A stretch of DNA of 64,000 bases from Warburgia ugandensis. Taxonomy: Eukaryota > Streptophyta > Magnoliopsida > Canellales > Canellaceae. The notes beneath the pieces are model-generated. The model worked only from the letters and a program-made list of their open reading frames with translations. It had not been told where the DNA came from and searched no databases. The stretch covers positions 34,696,001 to 34,760,000 of the forward strand of contig CP141130.1 in NCBI GenBank assembly GCA_035236585.1, in the 5' to 3' direction. Made by a program: the position numbers and the translations under genes. Below are positions 12,286-22,865 of this stretch, piece after piece. The stretch's first letter is position 1, and every line of letters begins with the position of its first letter.

Positions 12286-14845
12286 CATCATCAACATCAT
12301 TACAAAGTTATCCCGATTAGGGGTCATTCACAAGAATCTTTTTCCTCCATTTCCTTTTATTAAGTGTCATAGCTTCATTTACTCCCAAAGTTATTAATTC
12401 TTTTCTCACCACTTCTCTCCATGTTCTTTTGGGCTTTCCCCTTTCCCTTTTAGAACCTTTGACTTGGAGTGCCTCACTCCTTCTAACTAGCTCCCTTTTT
12501 GGTCTAAGATGGACATGTCCAAACCTTCTAAGTTTAATCTTCCTCATCTTGTGACCTATTAGTGCTACTCTTAAGTTTCCTCTGCTAGTTTCCTTTCTAA
12601 TTCTATCCTTTCTTGTCTTGCCACCCATCCCCCTCAACATCTGCATTTCAACGACACTCATCCTATGTACATGTTATTCCTTAACTTCCCAACACTCTGA
12701 TCCATAGAGCATGGCCGGCATTAGAGCCATCCAATAGAATTTTCTTTTTAGTTTGAGTGACTCCATCTGATCACACGAAACTCTAGAGGTGCATCTCCAT
12801 TTGTTCCAACCCGCTTGGATTCTCTGGGTAACCTCCTTCTCAATCTCTCCACTCTCATGAATTATCAATTCCAATCATTGAAAGTGTTCTTTTAGGGGGA
12901 CTTCTTCGTTATTAATCTTTACTAGTGCTCCGCTCTAGCTCCTCTCCTTGCTAAAATTGCATTCCATATACTCTATCTTAGTTTGACTAATTTTAAATCT
13001 TTTAGATTCTTATTCATCTCTTCATAACTCTAGCTTTATGTTCACAGCCTCCCTTGTCTCATCAATCAAAACTATATCATCTATAAATAACATGCACCAT
13101 GGAATCTCCTTATGCAAATGTTTTGTTACTCATCCATAACCAATGTGGAAAGGTATAGGATAAATGCTGATTCGTGGTGCAATCCTATAGTGATAGGAAA
13201 ATCAGTAGTCTCTCCTTTAGTGGTCCAAATATTTGTTGTCATTTCTTCATACACATCCTTAATTATGTTTATATACCCCTGTGTAACCCCTTTCTTGGCC
13301 TACAACCACCATATTAACTCTCTACGGACCCTATCATAAGCCTTTTCTAAGTCAATAAAGACTATGTGGAGGTCATTCCTCATCTCTCTATATTTCTCTA
13401 TCAATTCTTTGAGCATCAAAATAGCTTCCATGGTAGACCTCCAAGGCATGAAACCAAACTAGTTCTCCAATACATTTGTCTCATGCTGTAGGCTCTTCTC
13501 TATCGCTCTTTCAAATAGTTTCATGGTATGGCTCATAAGTTTAATCCTCTAATAATCAATTCAACTTTTCATGTCTCCTTTATTCTTGTAAATTGGTATA
13601 ATGGAGCTCTTCCTCCATTCATACAGCATTTTCTTCAATTTCACAATCTTATTAAATAATTTTGTCAACCAAACTACCCTAGTATCTCCCATATACTTCC
13701 AAACCTCTATTGGTTTGCCATTAGGTCCTAGAACCTTTGCTGATTTGATCTTTTCCAAGGCCTCTTTCACTTTAGATATTCTAATCGTATGGTCATATCA
13801 ATAATGCCCAACGTTATTTGGGTTTACAATACTTTCAATCCTTATATTCTCAAGGTAATCATCATTTAGCAATTTTTGAAAGAAATTTTCCCATCATTAT
13901 TTGATCTTGTCATCTTTGACTAGTACCCTTTGATCATCACTTCTAATAGACTTAATGTTATCTAAGCCCTTACTCTTCCTTTCCCTTGCTTTTGCGAGTT
14001 TAAACATATCTTTCTCACTTGTTCTTGTTCCTAATCTTTTATGGAGATCATCATATTCCTTGAATTTAGCCTCACTTACTACTCTCTTAGCAACCTTTTT
14101 AGCATTCTTATATTGCTCAAAGCTTTATTATTTTTAGTCTGTTGCCATACTTTCCACACACATTTCTCTTTAATAACTTTTTACACTTTTTCACTCGACC
14201 ACCAAGTTTCCTTTATTGGTTGGCTTTTACATTTAGATACTCCTAGGACATCTTTTGTCACTTTCTTATTAGACATGGCCATATTAGTCCACATGGTGTT
14301 TACTTCTATCTCATCATTTCAGTTTACTTCTACTATCAACTTGTTTGTAAATGATGTTATCTTCTCTCCTTTTAAGTTCCACCATAGTTTTTAAATACCT
14401 ATTAATTCATTTCCTTTCTTACATACTTTGGTATAGACCTATAGATAGCTTGTATGCTAAGAAAAAATTGAGTATAACTTCCCTCATCTCATTTCTTTCT
14501 GTAATACCATACCCCCATGTAGCTTATCATATCCTTCCTTTTCTTTTTCTACAGGACCATTAAATCAGCTCCTATAAATATCCCCTCTATGTTGGAAATT
14601 TCTTACATGACTCCCTCCATATCTTCCTAGAACTCTCTATTGATTCTGTCATCTAACCCTACTTGTGTGCGTATGTGCTAGTGACATTTATGATCTTCTC
14701 TACCAAAACATGTTTTAGTAGTATAATTGTATCATTGGTTCTTTTAACATCTGCAACTTTATCCTTTAATGTACTAGAGCTTATACCCATCAAATTCTCT
14801 CGTCTTAGCCCCTTTCCACTTGGTTTCTTGGATACAACAATGTTA
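12286..14845 (-). pseudogene. LINE-1: RTE-type non-LTR retrotransposon, 3' two thirds (reverse transcriptase and part of endonuclease)
   Basis: The minus strand encodes pieces of a single RTE-like polyprotein. 13561-13770 carries KVLGPNGKPIEVWKYMGDTR and LTKLFNKIVKLKKM..EWRKSSIIPIYKNKGD, an early RT block. 12674-12874 carries MPAMLYGSECW, and 12317-12661 carries the C-terminal KRERGKPKRTWREVVRKEL block. The 3' end at the left is a short (CAT)n run, as in plant RTE elements. Stops and frameshifts are frequent and the RT catalytic region is degraded. At 14846 a T-family LTR interrupts the endonuclease domain, which resumes at 33083. Together the two parts give about 3.0 kb, the same as LINE-2. 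It sits antisense in the 5' LTR of G1. Confidence 0.8.
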
Positions 14846-14850
14846 ACTGT
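14846..14850. repeat. Imperfect target duplication of the T LTR in LINE-1, left copy
   Basis: ACTGT here and ACTCT at 33083-33087 flank the minus-strand T LTR. They differ at one base. LINE-2 reads GACTCTCC at the homologous uninterrupted place (about 54193), which supports this junction. Confidence 0.5.
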
Positions 14851-15868
14851 TGTTGTTATTTTAAATAAACTAACAAGCTCACAAATCATTTGCCATGTAG
14901 TACACTAGTGAGGTTAATCCCACAAAGAGTGAACTATTATGATGCTAGTGGTCCCTATTTTGAACTATCTAACCTAGTCATAATTCAGGTTATTTTTGTC
15001 TTAAATTAAGAATGGAAATTAAAACATGACATTGGAGACTAAGGAAAAGAAAGAAACATGCTAAATGGAAAACTATCCTAAAACATGCACTTTCTAAAAT
15101 TAAAATTTCCTAAATTAAAAACTTCTAATTTTCTGACTTTCATAATAAACAACTTTCTTGAAGTGAAACTTTCCTAAAATTCAATTTAGCAACTTTCCTA
15201 AACATGAAATTAACAACTAATCTAAGAGAAACATGCTTTAACAAACTACTTTCCTAATCATGCATAACTAAGAAAATTTAACAACCATGTAAACTATTTT
15301 AATATGTATGAAAAATTTGATTACTTTCCAATTAACTAAGATATAAAATAATGGAATCTATCTACAACCCAACTATAAAAATAAATGGAAGCAATTAGTA
15401 AAAACAATGAAAGGAAAACTATGCAATTAACATACATGTACCATGGAATGGTATGCATGATTCATTGGATACTGGTGGGTTTAATCAACTACTTTAGAAA
15501 CCTAAGCATGCAGTCTATTTCTAACATTAATTATGCTATCTAACAATCTAACTGGGCTCTTGAAAAATTCAAGTGAACATGACTGTATAGTGCTGGAAAT
15601 TAGCATAAACCATTCATGCTAAGAGATTCCAACAGTAAGGTAATTGAAACATTCAATGAATACAACATGTAAAACATGGAATTAATCAATTCTAATGCAT
15701 TTAAACATTCAATAACAAATATAATTGACTGCTGGACACAAACATGAATTGAAATTTCCAATTACATTCATTGAATCAAATCAAAAGTTCATCAACACAA
15801 TACTCCGTACATGTAATGCAAATCTGAAATTGAAATTCTATTACAATGACATTCACTTAATCTTAATC
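14851..15868 (-). mobile_element. T-family (Athila-type) LTR, minus strand, segment 1 (3' end of the LTR)
   Basis: The reverse complement matches 51461-52420 of the solo T LTR. Shared blocks include the ACTAGCATCA region, AATTCATGTTTGTGTCCAG and GAGCCCAACTAG-like sequence. Homology stops exactly where the truncated LTR of element A begins. About 555 bases of this LTR (equivalent to roughly 50905-51460) are missing before it resumes at 22321. AT-rich, noncoding. Confidence 0.8.
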
Positions 15869-16150
15869 ACTCTACCCTTTGGACATGTATTTGTATTTAC
15901 TTACGCTAGGTCATGTGAGTCAGGATCGGATAGACCTGGGAAAAACATTTATGAATTCTGAAGTTTTTCAAAAACTACTTTGGATGTTGTGAAAGCAAAT
16001 GACACTTGGGGTTTTGAAAATCAGTTTAAAACAAAAGATTTTCCGCTGCATTGCATTGTTTTCATCAAATGGTTTTCAAATGGGGATGCATCCCGCCTTA
16101 GGAATTAGATATTGTATTTAAAAATGCATGGAAAAACCCGGGTTGTCACA
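15869..16150 (+). mobile_element. Element A: truncated 5' LTR (last 282 bases)
   Basis: From CACTCTACCCTTTGGACATG to GGGTTGTCACA it matches 22038-22320, the end of element A's 3' LTR. The first 2.4 kb of the LTR are absent. The missing part coincides with missing host LTR sequence, so one deletion across the junction is the simplest explanation. A clear primer-binding site follows. Confidence 0.85.
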
Positions 16151-16152
16151 GT

Positions 16153-16164
16153 TGGTATCAGAGC
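16153..16164 (+). other. Element A primer-binding site
   Basis: TGGTATCAGAGC, two bases after the LTR end, is complementary to the 3' end of plant initiator tRNA-Met, the usual primer of chromoviruses and many plant gypsy elements. Confidence 0.9.
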
Positions 16165-19100
16165 CCAGGTTTTATCCTTTCATAGCCAGTCCAGCATGTC
16201 CAAGGGTCATAGACAATAGAGAAAATCAAGAAGAAGTAGTATAACTAGGAGTAGTAGAGATGACTACTTCTATTTGAAGATTACAATATTAATGCTCAAG
16301 GCATTTCACCATAAACAGAGAGGTGAAAAAGGAGATGGGTCTAGCAAATACTTAGATATTGGATGGCTTAAATCTTATCAATAAGGATTGTTGTGCAGTG
16401 GTGCAAACTAGGAAACTCATATATAAATTAGATTATGATGAGAATGATGAATGAAGATGTTAGTGAACTTGTTAGTAGATAGTTCTGACCTGTAATAGAG
16501 TAATCTCACCAAAGGTGAGAAAATCGAAGAACCTAGATACCTATCTTACCCTTTTAAAGAATATCAGAATATGAATATGATAGGGGATGTAAAATATGGA
16601 CTTTGAGAAGATTTTGATGATAATCTAATAAGGATGAGCATACAAGATGATACTAGGGGATAACTGTGACTCGTACTAGATCACAAAGGCATGGATCCTG
16701 AATGACTTAGCCTAATTGGAGTCTTATAAAGAGTGAAGTTCGATCGAATAATAACTACCTGAGTATTATGGAGCAAATCAGAAGATGTGTACAAGTGACA
16801 TATTATGTGATTAAGAGAAACATAACACGAATATGATAGGGAAATAAATTCGACCAAGTTATCAAAAGATTTTGATAATAATATTAGGGATGATAGATCT
16901 GTGAATAATAGATTGATCCTAACATGAACTTATAAGAGAAGTATAGCATGACCAAAAGATCAATGACATTATTAAGACATTGTATGAATTTTCTTGAGGC
17001 TATAGGCAATTAAGGATTTCAATGATATTAGAAAACTTCAACATTTCTTGGAAGTATTAAGTTTCTCTCGACTGCCGCGTAGATCAAATATATGCAACCA
17101 CTCAAATGAAAGCATTGATCTAGGTAGACAAAAATGAGAATTTTAAAGAAAAGAGAGAAAGAGATAGAGATGTAACTATAAGTATTTGATGACTATTGAA
17201 TATTCAAAAGAAGAAGATCATGACTCTATGGAGATACATACAATTCTTTCATCTTGAATCCTATAGGAAGGTAGATAAAACAAATGCAAAGGAATAATAT
17301 TAGATGAGTTGGTGATCTTATTGTAAAAGAGTATAAAAGAGAGAAAGCATATGTGGTTTAAGACTTTGAGTAGAGTATCGAATATCAGTAGATTATGCGA
17401 TAAGAAATTTCCGAAGAGGAATGGTGACCAACTAGAAATTAAATTCTACAAATGGTTTGATATCAATTATTATAATTAGAATCTTATCAGATCCATTAGC
17501 TTATGAGGAACACCAATGGATATAGTCCATAAAAAGGAAAAATTTGGTGATATCCTACCTTGCCACTACATGAGTAAATAAAGTAAATTGAAAAGGGAAT
17601 TAAGCTGGGACAGTGACTTGTCCATTTGTCTTTCTTCAGCAAGTAGGGTACCATCAAGGATCAAATTTAGGTCTTACTATCATAGATTTGGAAGAGCAAA
17701 TATCTTAAGACCATTATTTAGTCATTACCTTTAGAGTACTGTTGACTAAATAAAGGTATCCCACGCTAATTAATCAAGTATGTTAGTATCTATGAGTTAG
17801 TAGTCGAAGTTATATACTTAGAGGTATATTATAAGTATTTGGACATGAGTTTTACCTAAAAGAAGTTACTTGTTAGACTAAGTCATTTGAGGGTATGAGG
17901 TTAGTTGATTAGGCAACATCATGGAGTTGATTAGGCCACATCATGGAGGAGCTACAAGTACAATAAATACAGTAACAACTGAGACAGAAGCAAAAATAAG
18001 GAGCAATCTCCACCAGTGAGACAAATTTTTCCAAACCTGAATAGATACCATGACAAATCATAGAAATCACTGTGGGTCTGAAAGATGCTGCTAACTTGGA
18101 TTGAAAAGAAAGGTAGATAAGTACCAATAACTTTAGAGACCCTTGAGCCTATGACAAAGATATATCTGGAAAGAGATCAATAGGTAATCAAATAAAGTCT
18201 TTCTATATGTCTACAAAAATGTTCCATGCTTACCTGAGTGTTTTTCAAATTTGATGATTTAACAGCTTTAGCATAACTTGATGTAGTAGCTATTGAACGA
18301 GAACTGCTATAGTAAGCTAAGTATGAGGAGGCACTTGAAGGATAAAATTTGAGGAATTGAGAAAATCACTACTTATACCTCCTAACAATACAGACTGCAT
18401 GGTTGATGATAAAGCCTTAATAAAAGATTGAACAACATATTGACATAGGGAATGGAAGGAGAAAAGTTGAGGTGGCCAACACATTATAAGGTGAGATTTG
18501 ATGTTACGTTGCCTTTAGACAAAAAGTTAGTTGTTAGGTGCAGATACCAAGTACGAAAAATCAATTGAAGGAATTTCCTAAGGACTAACCCTACTAGATT
18601 GAGTATAGAACTGTTGGACTGAAAGATTTTGAAGAAAACCATCAACCAAAGAAAGGACACAGAGGATGATGACAAAGGATTCAACTATGACCTAGTACGG
18701 GTACTCGGTTATGAATAAGAGACTTTTTGCTTTGCATAAATGGGAACATTATTGAAAATCCTAATGACAAATTGATGTGAATAGTGAGATAAGGCCTCTG
18801 GATGATAACATTTGACATGAGAAAAGTGTTTAATGAATTCAATAATTATGAAACTGGATATAGAGTTAGGACATTTTACTTTTAGTATATGATAAGGTCC
18901 TCGATGGAAGAAGCTACTAATTGGCTTTCATGGTTTTATTTTGAATGTAACTTTAGTTGAGGAATCAAGTCACATATGGAAAGCGACGGACAATTGAAAT
19001 TCGAAGTTAATCAAGGATTTGGCTTTTATCATTGATATAATCGGATGACACATGGTACCATATTAGGTGTTGAGGTATCTTGGGGGAAAACATGAAGCAA

Positions 19101-19637
19101 AGAAATTAAGATACAAGTTAAACACAATAAAAAGAATGTAACCTTTTTTGTTGGACACTTACTAATGACATACAACCAACCATTAAAAGGAGATGTGGAT
19201 GATAAATAGATCACTAGATGGAAGACAAGAGGAAAAAGGGGATTATCCTATGCTATTCAAAATGAAATAGGAGAAATAAGATCATATGATCTCAAAGAAG
19301 TATGGAGTAATTTATACATGAATAAAGAAGCATGATCCTACGAGGAGACTATCCTATATATGATGAGAAAGGTATAAGCATCTAAGGATTTTGAGATAGA
19401 TGAATTACAGCTTGAAACCAGTATTGTTAAACTGGCACGTATGGGAGTATGCATCAGAGTACGCAGCGAAAGCAGCCCTTATAGGTAAGGCCTTGTAGAA
19501 GGAACAATAAAAATGATAAATTGAGGTTGAGCATAGATTTGATTCTTAAGGGGGGAATGCATTCACCAAGAAGTTATCTAAGAGACAAAATACCTTGAAG
19601 ATGATAATTTATGGAATTTCAAGGACTAAATTCTTTT
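16165..19637 (+). mobile_element. Element A internal region, no recognisable gag-pol
   Basis: The 3.5 kb between primer site and polypurine tract contains only short frames. I found no zinc knuckle, DTG, FVDD-type box, HHCC or chromodomain signature. Phrases such as TTTTGATGATAATCTAATAAGG (about 16610) and TTTTGATAATAATATTAGGG (about 16869) recur loosely. This is either a non-autonomous derivative that borrows proteins from relatives such as element B, or a gag-pol decayed beyond recognition by eye. Its length is about 1 kb shorter than the internal region of B. Confidence 0.6.
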
Positions 19638-19650
19638 AAGGAGGTAATAA
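19638..19650 (+). other. Element A polypurine tract
   Basis: AAGGAGGTAATAA abuts the LTR start TGTAATGCCCC and is preceded by AAATTCTTTT, the usual context before gypsy 3' LTRs. Confidence 0.75.
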
Positions 19651-20005
19651 TGTAATGCCCCGAGTCATTTAGGTTATTAAATTGGGCATTCTATAGGAAA
19701 TAAACTGTGTTGAATGTTTTACTTTATTTAAAATACTAAACTAAGGAATTTGTAAGAAAACTTAGTACCATTAGATTCTACTTGAAAAATGGAATCCAAC
19801 GCCTCAAAGAACGCCGAAAATGGAGTTCGTATGAAGAAGTTACGGCCGTTTAAAGATTAGGGGCATTTCTGTAATTTAAACAAAAAGACAGAAAACACAG
19901 GGGGCCGTTTTGATAACGGAACCCCATCTTCTTCTTCCTCTAAACTTCTCCAAAAACCTTGTTTCCAGAGGTTTCTGCCACCTGACAGCACCGCCATAGC
20001 AAGGC

Positions 20006-20013
20006 TATAAAAA
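20006..20013 (+). promoter_or_regulatory. TATA box in element A 3' LTR
   Basis: TATAAAAA lies 355 bases after the LTR start. The equivalent box in element B lies 425 bases after its LTR start. Function is inferred. Confidence 0.5.
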
Positions 20014-21713
20014 TCCCTATCTCCCCTCTCCTCAAAACATGTTTTTTTCGGTCATTTGGGACTAGGGTTTCCGGCAAAAATTGGAAACCCAGTTTCCCTA
20101 CGATTTTCGGCAACAGCCAGGCCTGAGTCAGGCCAACCATTCTTTTACCTGTCTTCCCATTCCCCTCTCTTCTCTTTTCCAATCTTGCTCGACAGTGGGG
20201 TTTTCCCCCTTCTTCATGGGTTCCAGACAACATGGATTTTCGGCAAGCGTAGAGGGAAAAGCATAGTGGGAAGAGGGGAGTCCCAGGCTACCCGCATAAA
20301 GTTTCTCTCCGTTTTGCTTCCTCCAAGCCAGATCCATGCTGGATTTGGTCTTTTCCCAGCCAGTTTTTCTAGCCGGCCCTGTATGAACAAGGCATCCTAA
20401 GGACGCCATGCTCCACGTGCGCCTGGGACAGGGTCCCTAGGATGGGATCCAGGCGTACGACAGTGCGTACACTGTCCCTGGTCCGGGTGCATGTGCGACA
20501 TGGGGCATGGGTCCTGGCTCGACGAGGATGCACTTGGTGCCCTGGGAGCTGAGATGCGCCATGCTACACCAAAGGTGCGTCTGTGCGATGCCATCCAGGG
20601 CGCGCATCATAGCGTGTCGCTTGAGCATGCATGTGCGTGTGCAAAACGTGGTCCCTGGCACGGTCTTTGGGTGCGCATGCATGGGAGGCGATCGCGGTTC
20701 AACCAGGATGCACGGGTATCCTGGGAACTGGGACACGTGGACCTAATGAGACTTTAAAGTTAGGATCAGAGGACAAATTATAGAGTTTAACTATTGAATA
20801 GTAGATCCATATCATAGGATCTAGCCTGACAATGAATTAGGCAAGGACCATGGACCCTTAAAGGCAGATCTACCGATCTGATGTCTAAATAGATTGAAAT
20901 TGATAAGGACTCCTTGTATCCATTCATATCTAGGAGTTTATAAATGAGTCCCAAGGATGGGTTGAGTGATGAAGGACGTGACTCCAGGAGACCTTGAGGT
21001 ATGTGCTCTATCGCTACTAGACTTTTTAAGAACCCATGATTGTTTTGAGAATGCATGTTTTAAGTTTAAGTTATATGACTTGTTTAGCATGACTTAATCT
21101 TATAAATGAATTCAGCATGTGTATGACAAATACATTATGCATAGACATGTTTTGCAAATAATTGCATATATTGCATGATTTGTGAGCATTGAGTTCTTGA
21201 AAAATTGCATGTCCTTGAGGGTTACCAAAAGACGCTAGAGTGCCCAAAAGACGCTGGGTAGGCAGTTGTGAGGGCCAGGCAGTTGTGAGGGACCCAAAGA
21301 GGACATGTTTTGAAAAAAGAGGTTTTCGCTTGTTTGATCTTATATGATTTGGGCTAATAAGCTTGTGGGCACTATGCCAAGAGGTCTAGGGTGGCCTCCC
21401 ATCCTCTACCACTATTAGGTGGAATGGGTACCATGCCCAAAATGGGCATGTCCCTGCTTCGACTGCATGTGGTTCAGGGGGCTACCACTGGTGTCACTGT
21501 ACTGGGTTGAAGTGTCATATGCCCTGTGGAGGCTATAACCCTGTGTCCTTAGGTACCCGGGGACCACATGACGGCGAGGTCGTGGGCATAGTGGGCCCTA
21601 TGGTTTGAGGATTTACTTGCATTCCATGTGGCATGACATGAGGCTGGTCGACCATACCATATATCCATGAGTTGGATTCAGTTGAGCATCTTATGCATAT
21701 CATTATGTTTATG

Positions 21714-21737
21714 ATATATATATATATATATATATAT
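21714..21737. repeat. (AT)n microsatellite in element A LTR
   Basis: Twenty-four bases of alternating AT. The homologous position in both LTRs of element B also has an (AT)n run, so this microsatellite is part of the LTR family. Confidence 0.9.
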
Positions 21738-22320
21738 GATACTTTCGACTTGGATTATGCGATTCTTTAAGTTGTCAGTATTCCAATTCGACAATGGTTT
21801 TTAATATCGATATTGAACATGATTGTTCGAGCATGCACATGTTTTAAAGAGCATATGATTTTAAACATAGCATGCATTGTAAAACTAGTAGTGATAGACT
21901 CCTACTGGGTATAGTATATACTCACCCAATCCTTAATATTTTTCAGGACAGCTCCATTCACGAGTAGAAGAGGCCTCAGGAAATGTTAGTGCTACGAGCA
22001 AGTAAATCAAGAAGAGACAATTATACATGTAAGTAAACACTCTACCCTTTGGACATGTATTTGTATTTACTTACAGTTGTCTTTGTGAGTCAGATTTGGA
22101 TAGACCTGGGAAAAACATTTATGAATTCTGAAGTTTTTCAAAAACTACTTTGGATGTTATGAAAGCAAATGACACTCGGGGTTTTCAAAATGAGTTTAAA
22201 ACAAAAGATTTTTTGCTGCATTGCATTGTTTTCATAAAATGGTTTTCAAATAGGGATGCATCCCACCTTAGGAATTAGATATTGCATTTAAAAATACATG
22301 GAAAAACCTGGGTCCTCACA

Positions 22321-22430
22321 AAAAGTGTGTATATGCTTAGAAGTGTACTGGGTTTTATAATTCTTCTCCTAGGATACCATAATATTAAGGTGTGATGGAG
22401 ATTTAATCAATATATTTTGGATGGTCAGGA
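22321..22430 (-). mobile_element. T-family LTR, minus strand, segment 2
   Basis: The 110 bases between elements A and B, reverse complemented, align with about 50800-50905 of the solo T LTR. Matching phrases include TCCT(A/G)(G/A)CCAT(T/C)CAAA and CACACCTTA(A/G)(T/C)ATTA. This shows that both elements landed in the same host LTR. Confidence 0.7.
22426..22430. repeat. Element B target-site duplication, left copy
   Basis: CAGGA precedes the 5' LTR; an identical CAGGA follows the 3' LTR at 32040-32044. Confidence 0.9.
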
Positions 22431-22855
22431 TGTAATGACTCCAATTTTGTAACATTGAAATCCCAAGTTAGCAATGAAAAGTTCACTTTTTTGAGATAAG
22501 GGTATTTTGGTTATTTTACTATTCACCTTGACTGAACCTAGAAATTTGGTCTTAAAAATGGTACCATTAGGTGTGTCTCGGAAAAAGAAATCCAACAAGA
22601 CCAAAATCACCCAAAATGGAGTTAAAATGAGCAAGTTATGGCCCTTTGAAGTTTAGGGGCAAAAATGTAATTTTCATTAAAAACGGATTTAGCCTGAAAA
22701 ACACAGGGGCCTGTTTTGATACGGGCAGCCCCTTTCTTCAACGTCCTAGAGGGTTCTAGAACGATGGTGTTTGGAGGAGAAATCACCGCCATTCTGGAGG
22801 TTTCTCCACTGCCATTCAAGGGCGGTGAGAGCCCCCTCAAGAAGCCTCTTATAGC

Positions 22856-22865
22856 TATATAAATA
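22856..22865 (+). promoter_or_regulatory. TATA box in element B 5' LTR
   Basis: TATATAAATA, 425 bases into the LTR. The 3' LTR has TATAAATA at 30066-30073 at the equivalent place. Likely promoter of the retroelement transcript. Confidence 0.55.

Larger units (their letters stand above)
19651..22320 (+). mobile_element. Element A 3' LTR (2670 bases)
   Basis: It runs from TGTAATGCCCCGAG to GGGTCCTCACA. A TATA box (20006), a GC-rich island (about 20400-20750), GAGGTATGTG (20996), an (AT)n run (21714-21737) and the conserved TATATACTCACCC block (about 21916-21928) appear in the same order as in element B's LTRs. The central part is clearly related to them, including the CAAAAGACGCT...GGCAGTTGTGAGGG block near 21240. 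The U3 start differs, so A and B are separate subfamilies. The 3' flank resumes minus-strand T LTR sequence. Confidence 0.88.

Noticed and set aside
20056-20757. Several overlapping open frames of 60-114 codons on both strands
   Set aside because: All fall in the GC-rich part of the element A LTR and overlap on both strands; composition effect, not genes.
21714-21737. Possible replication or matrix attachment site at the AT runs
   Set aside because: The runs are ordinary (AT)n microsatellites carried by the LTR family.
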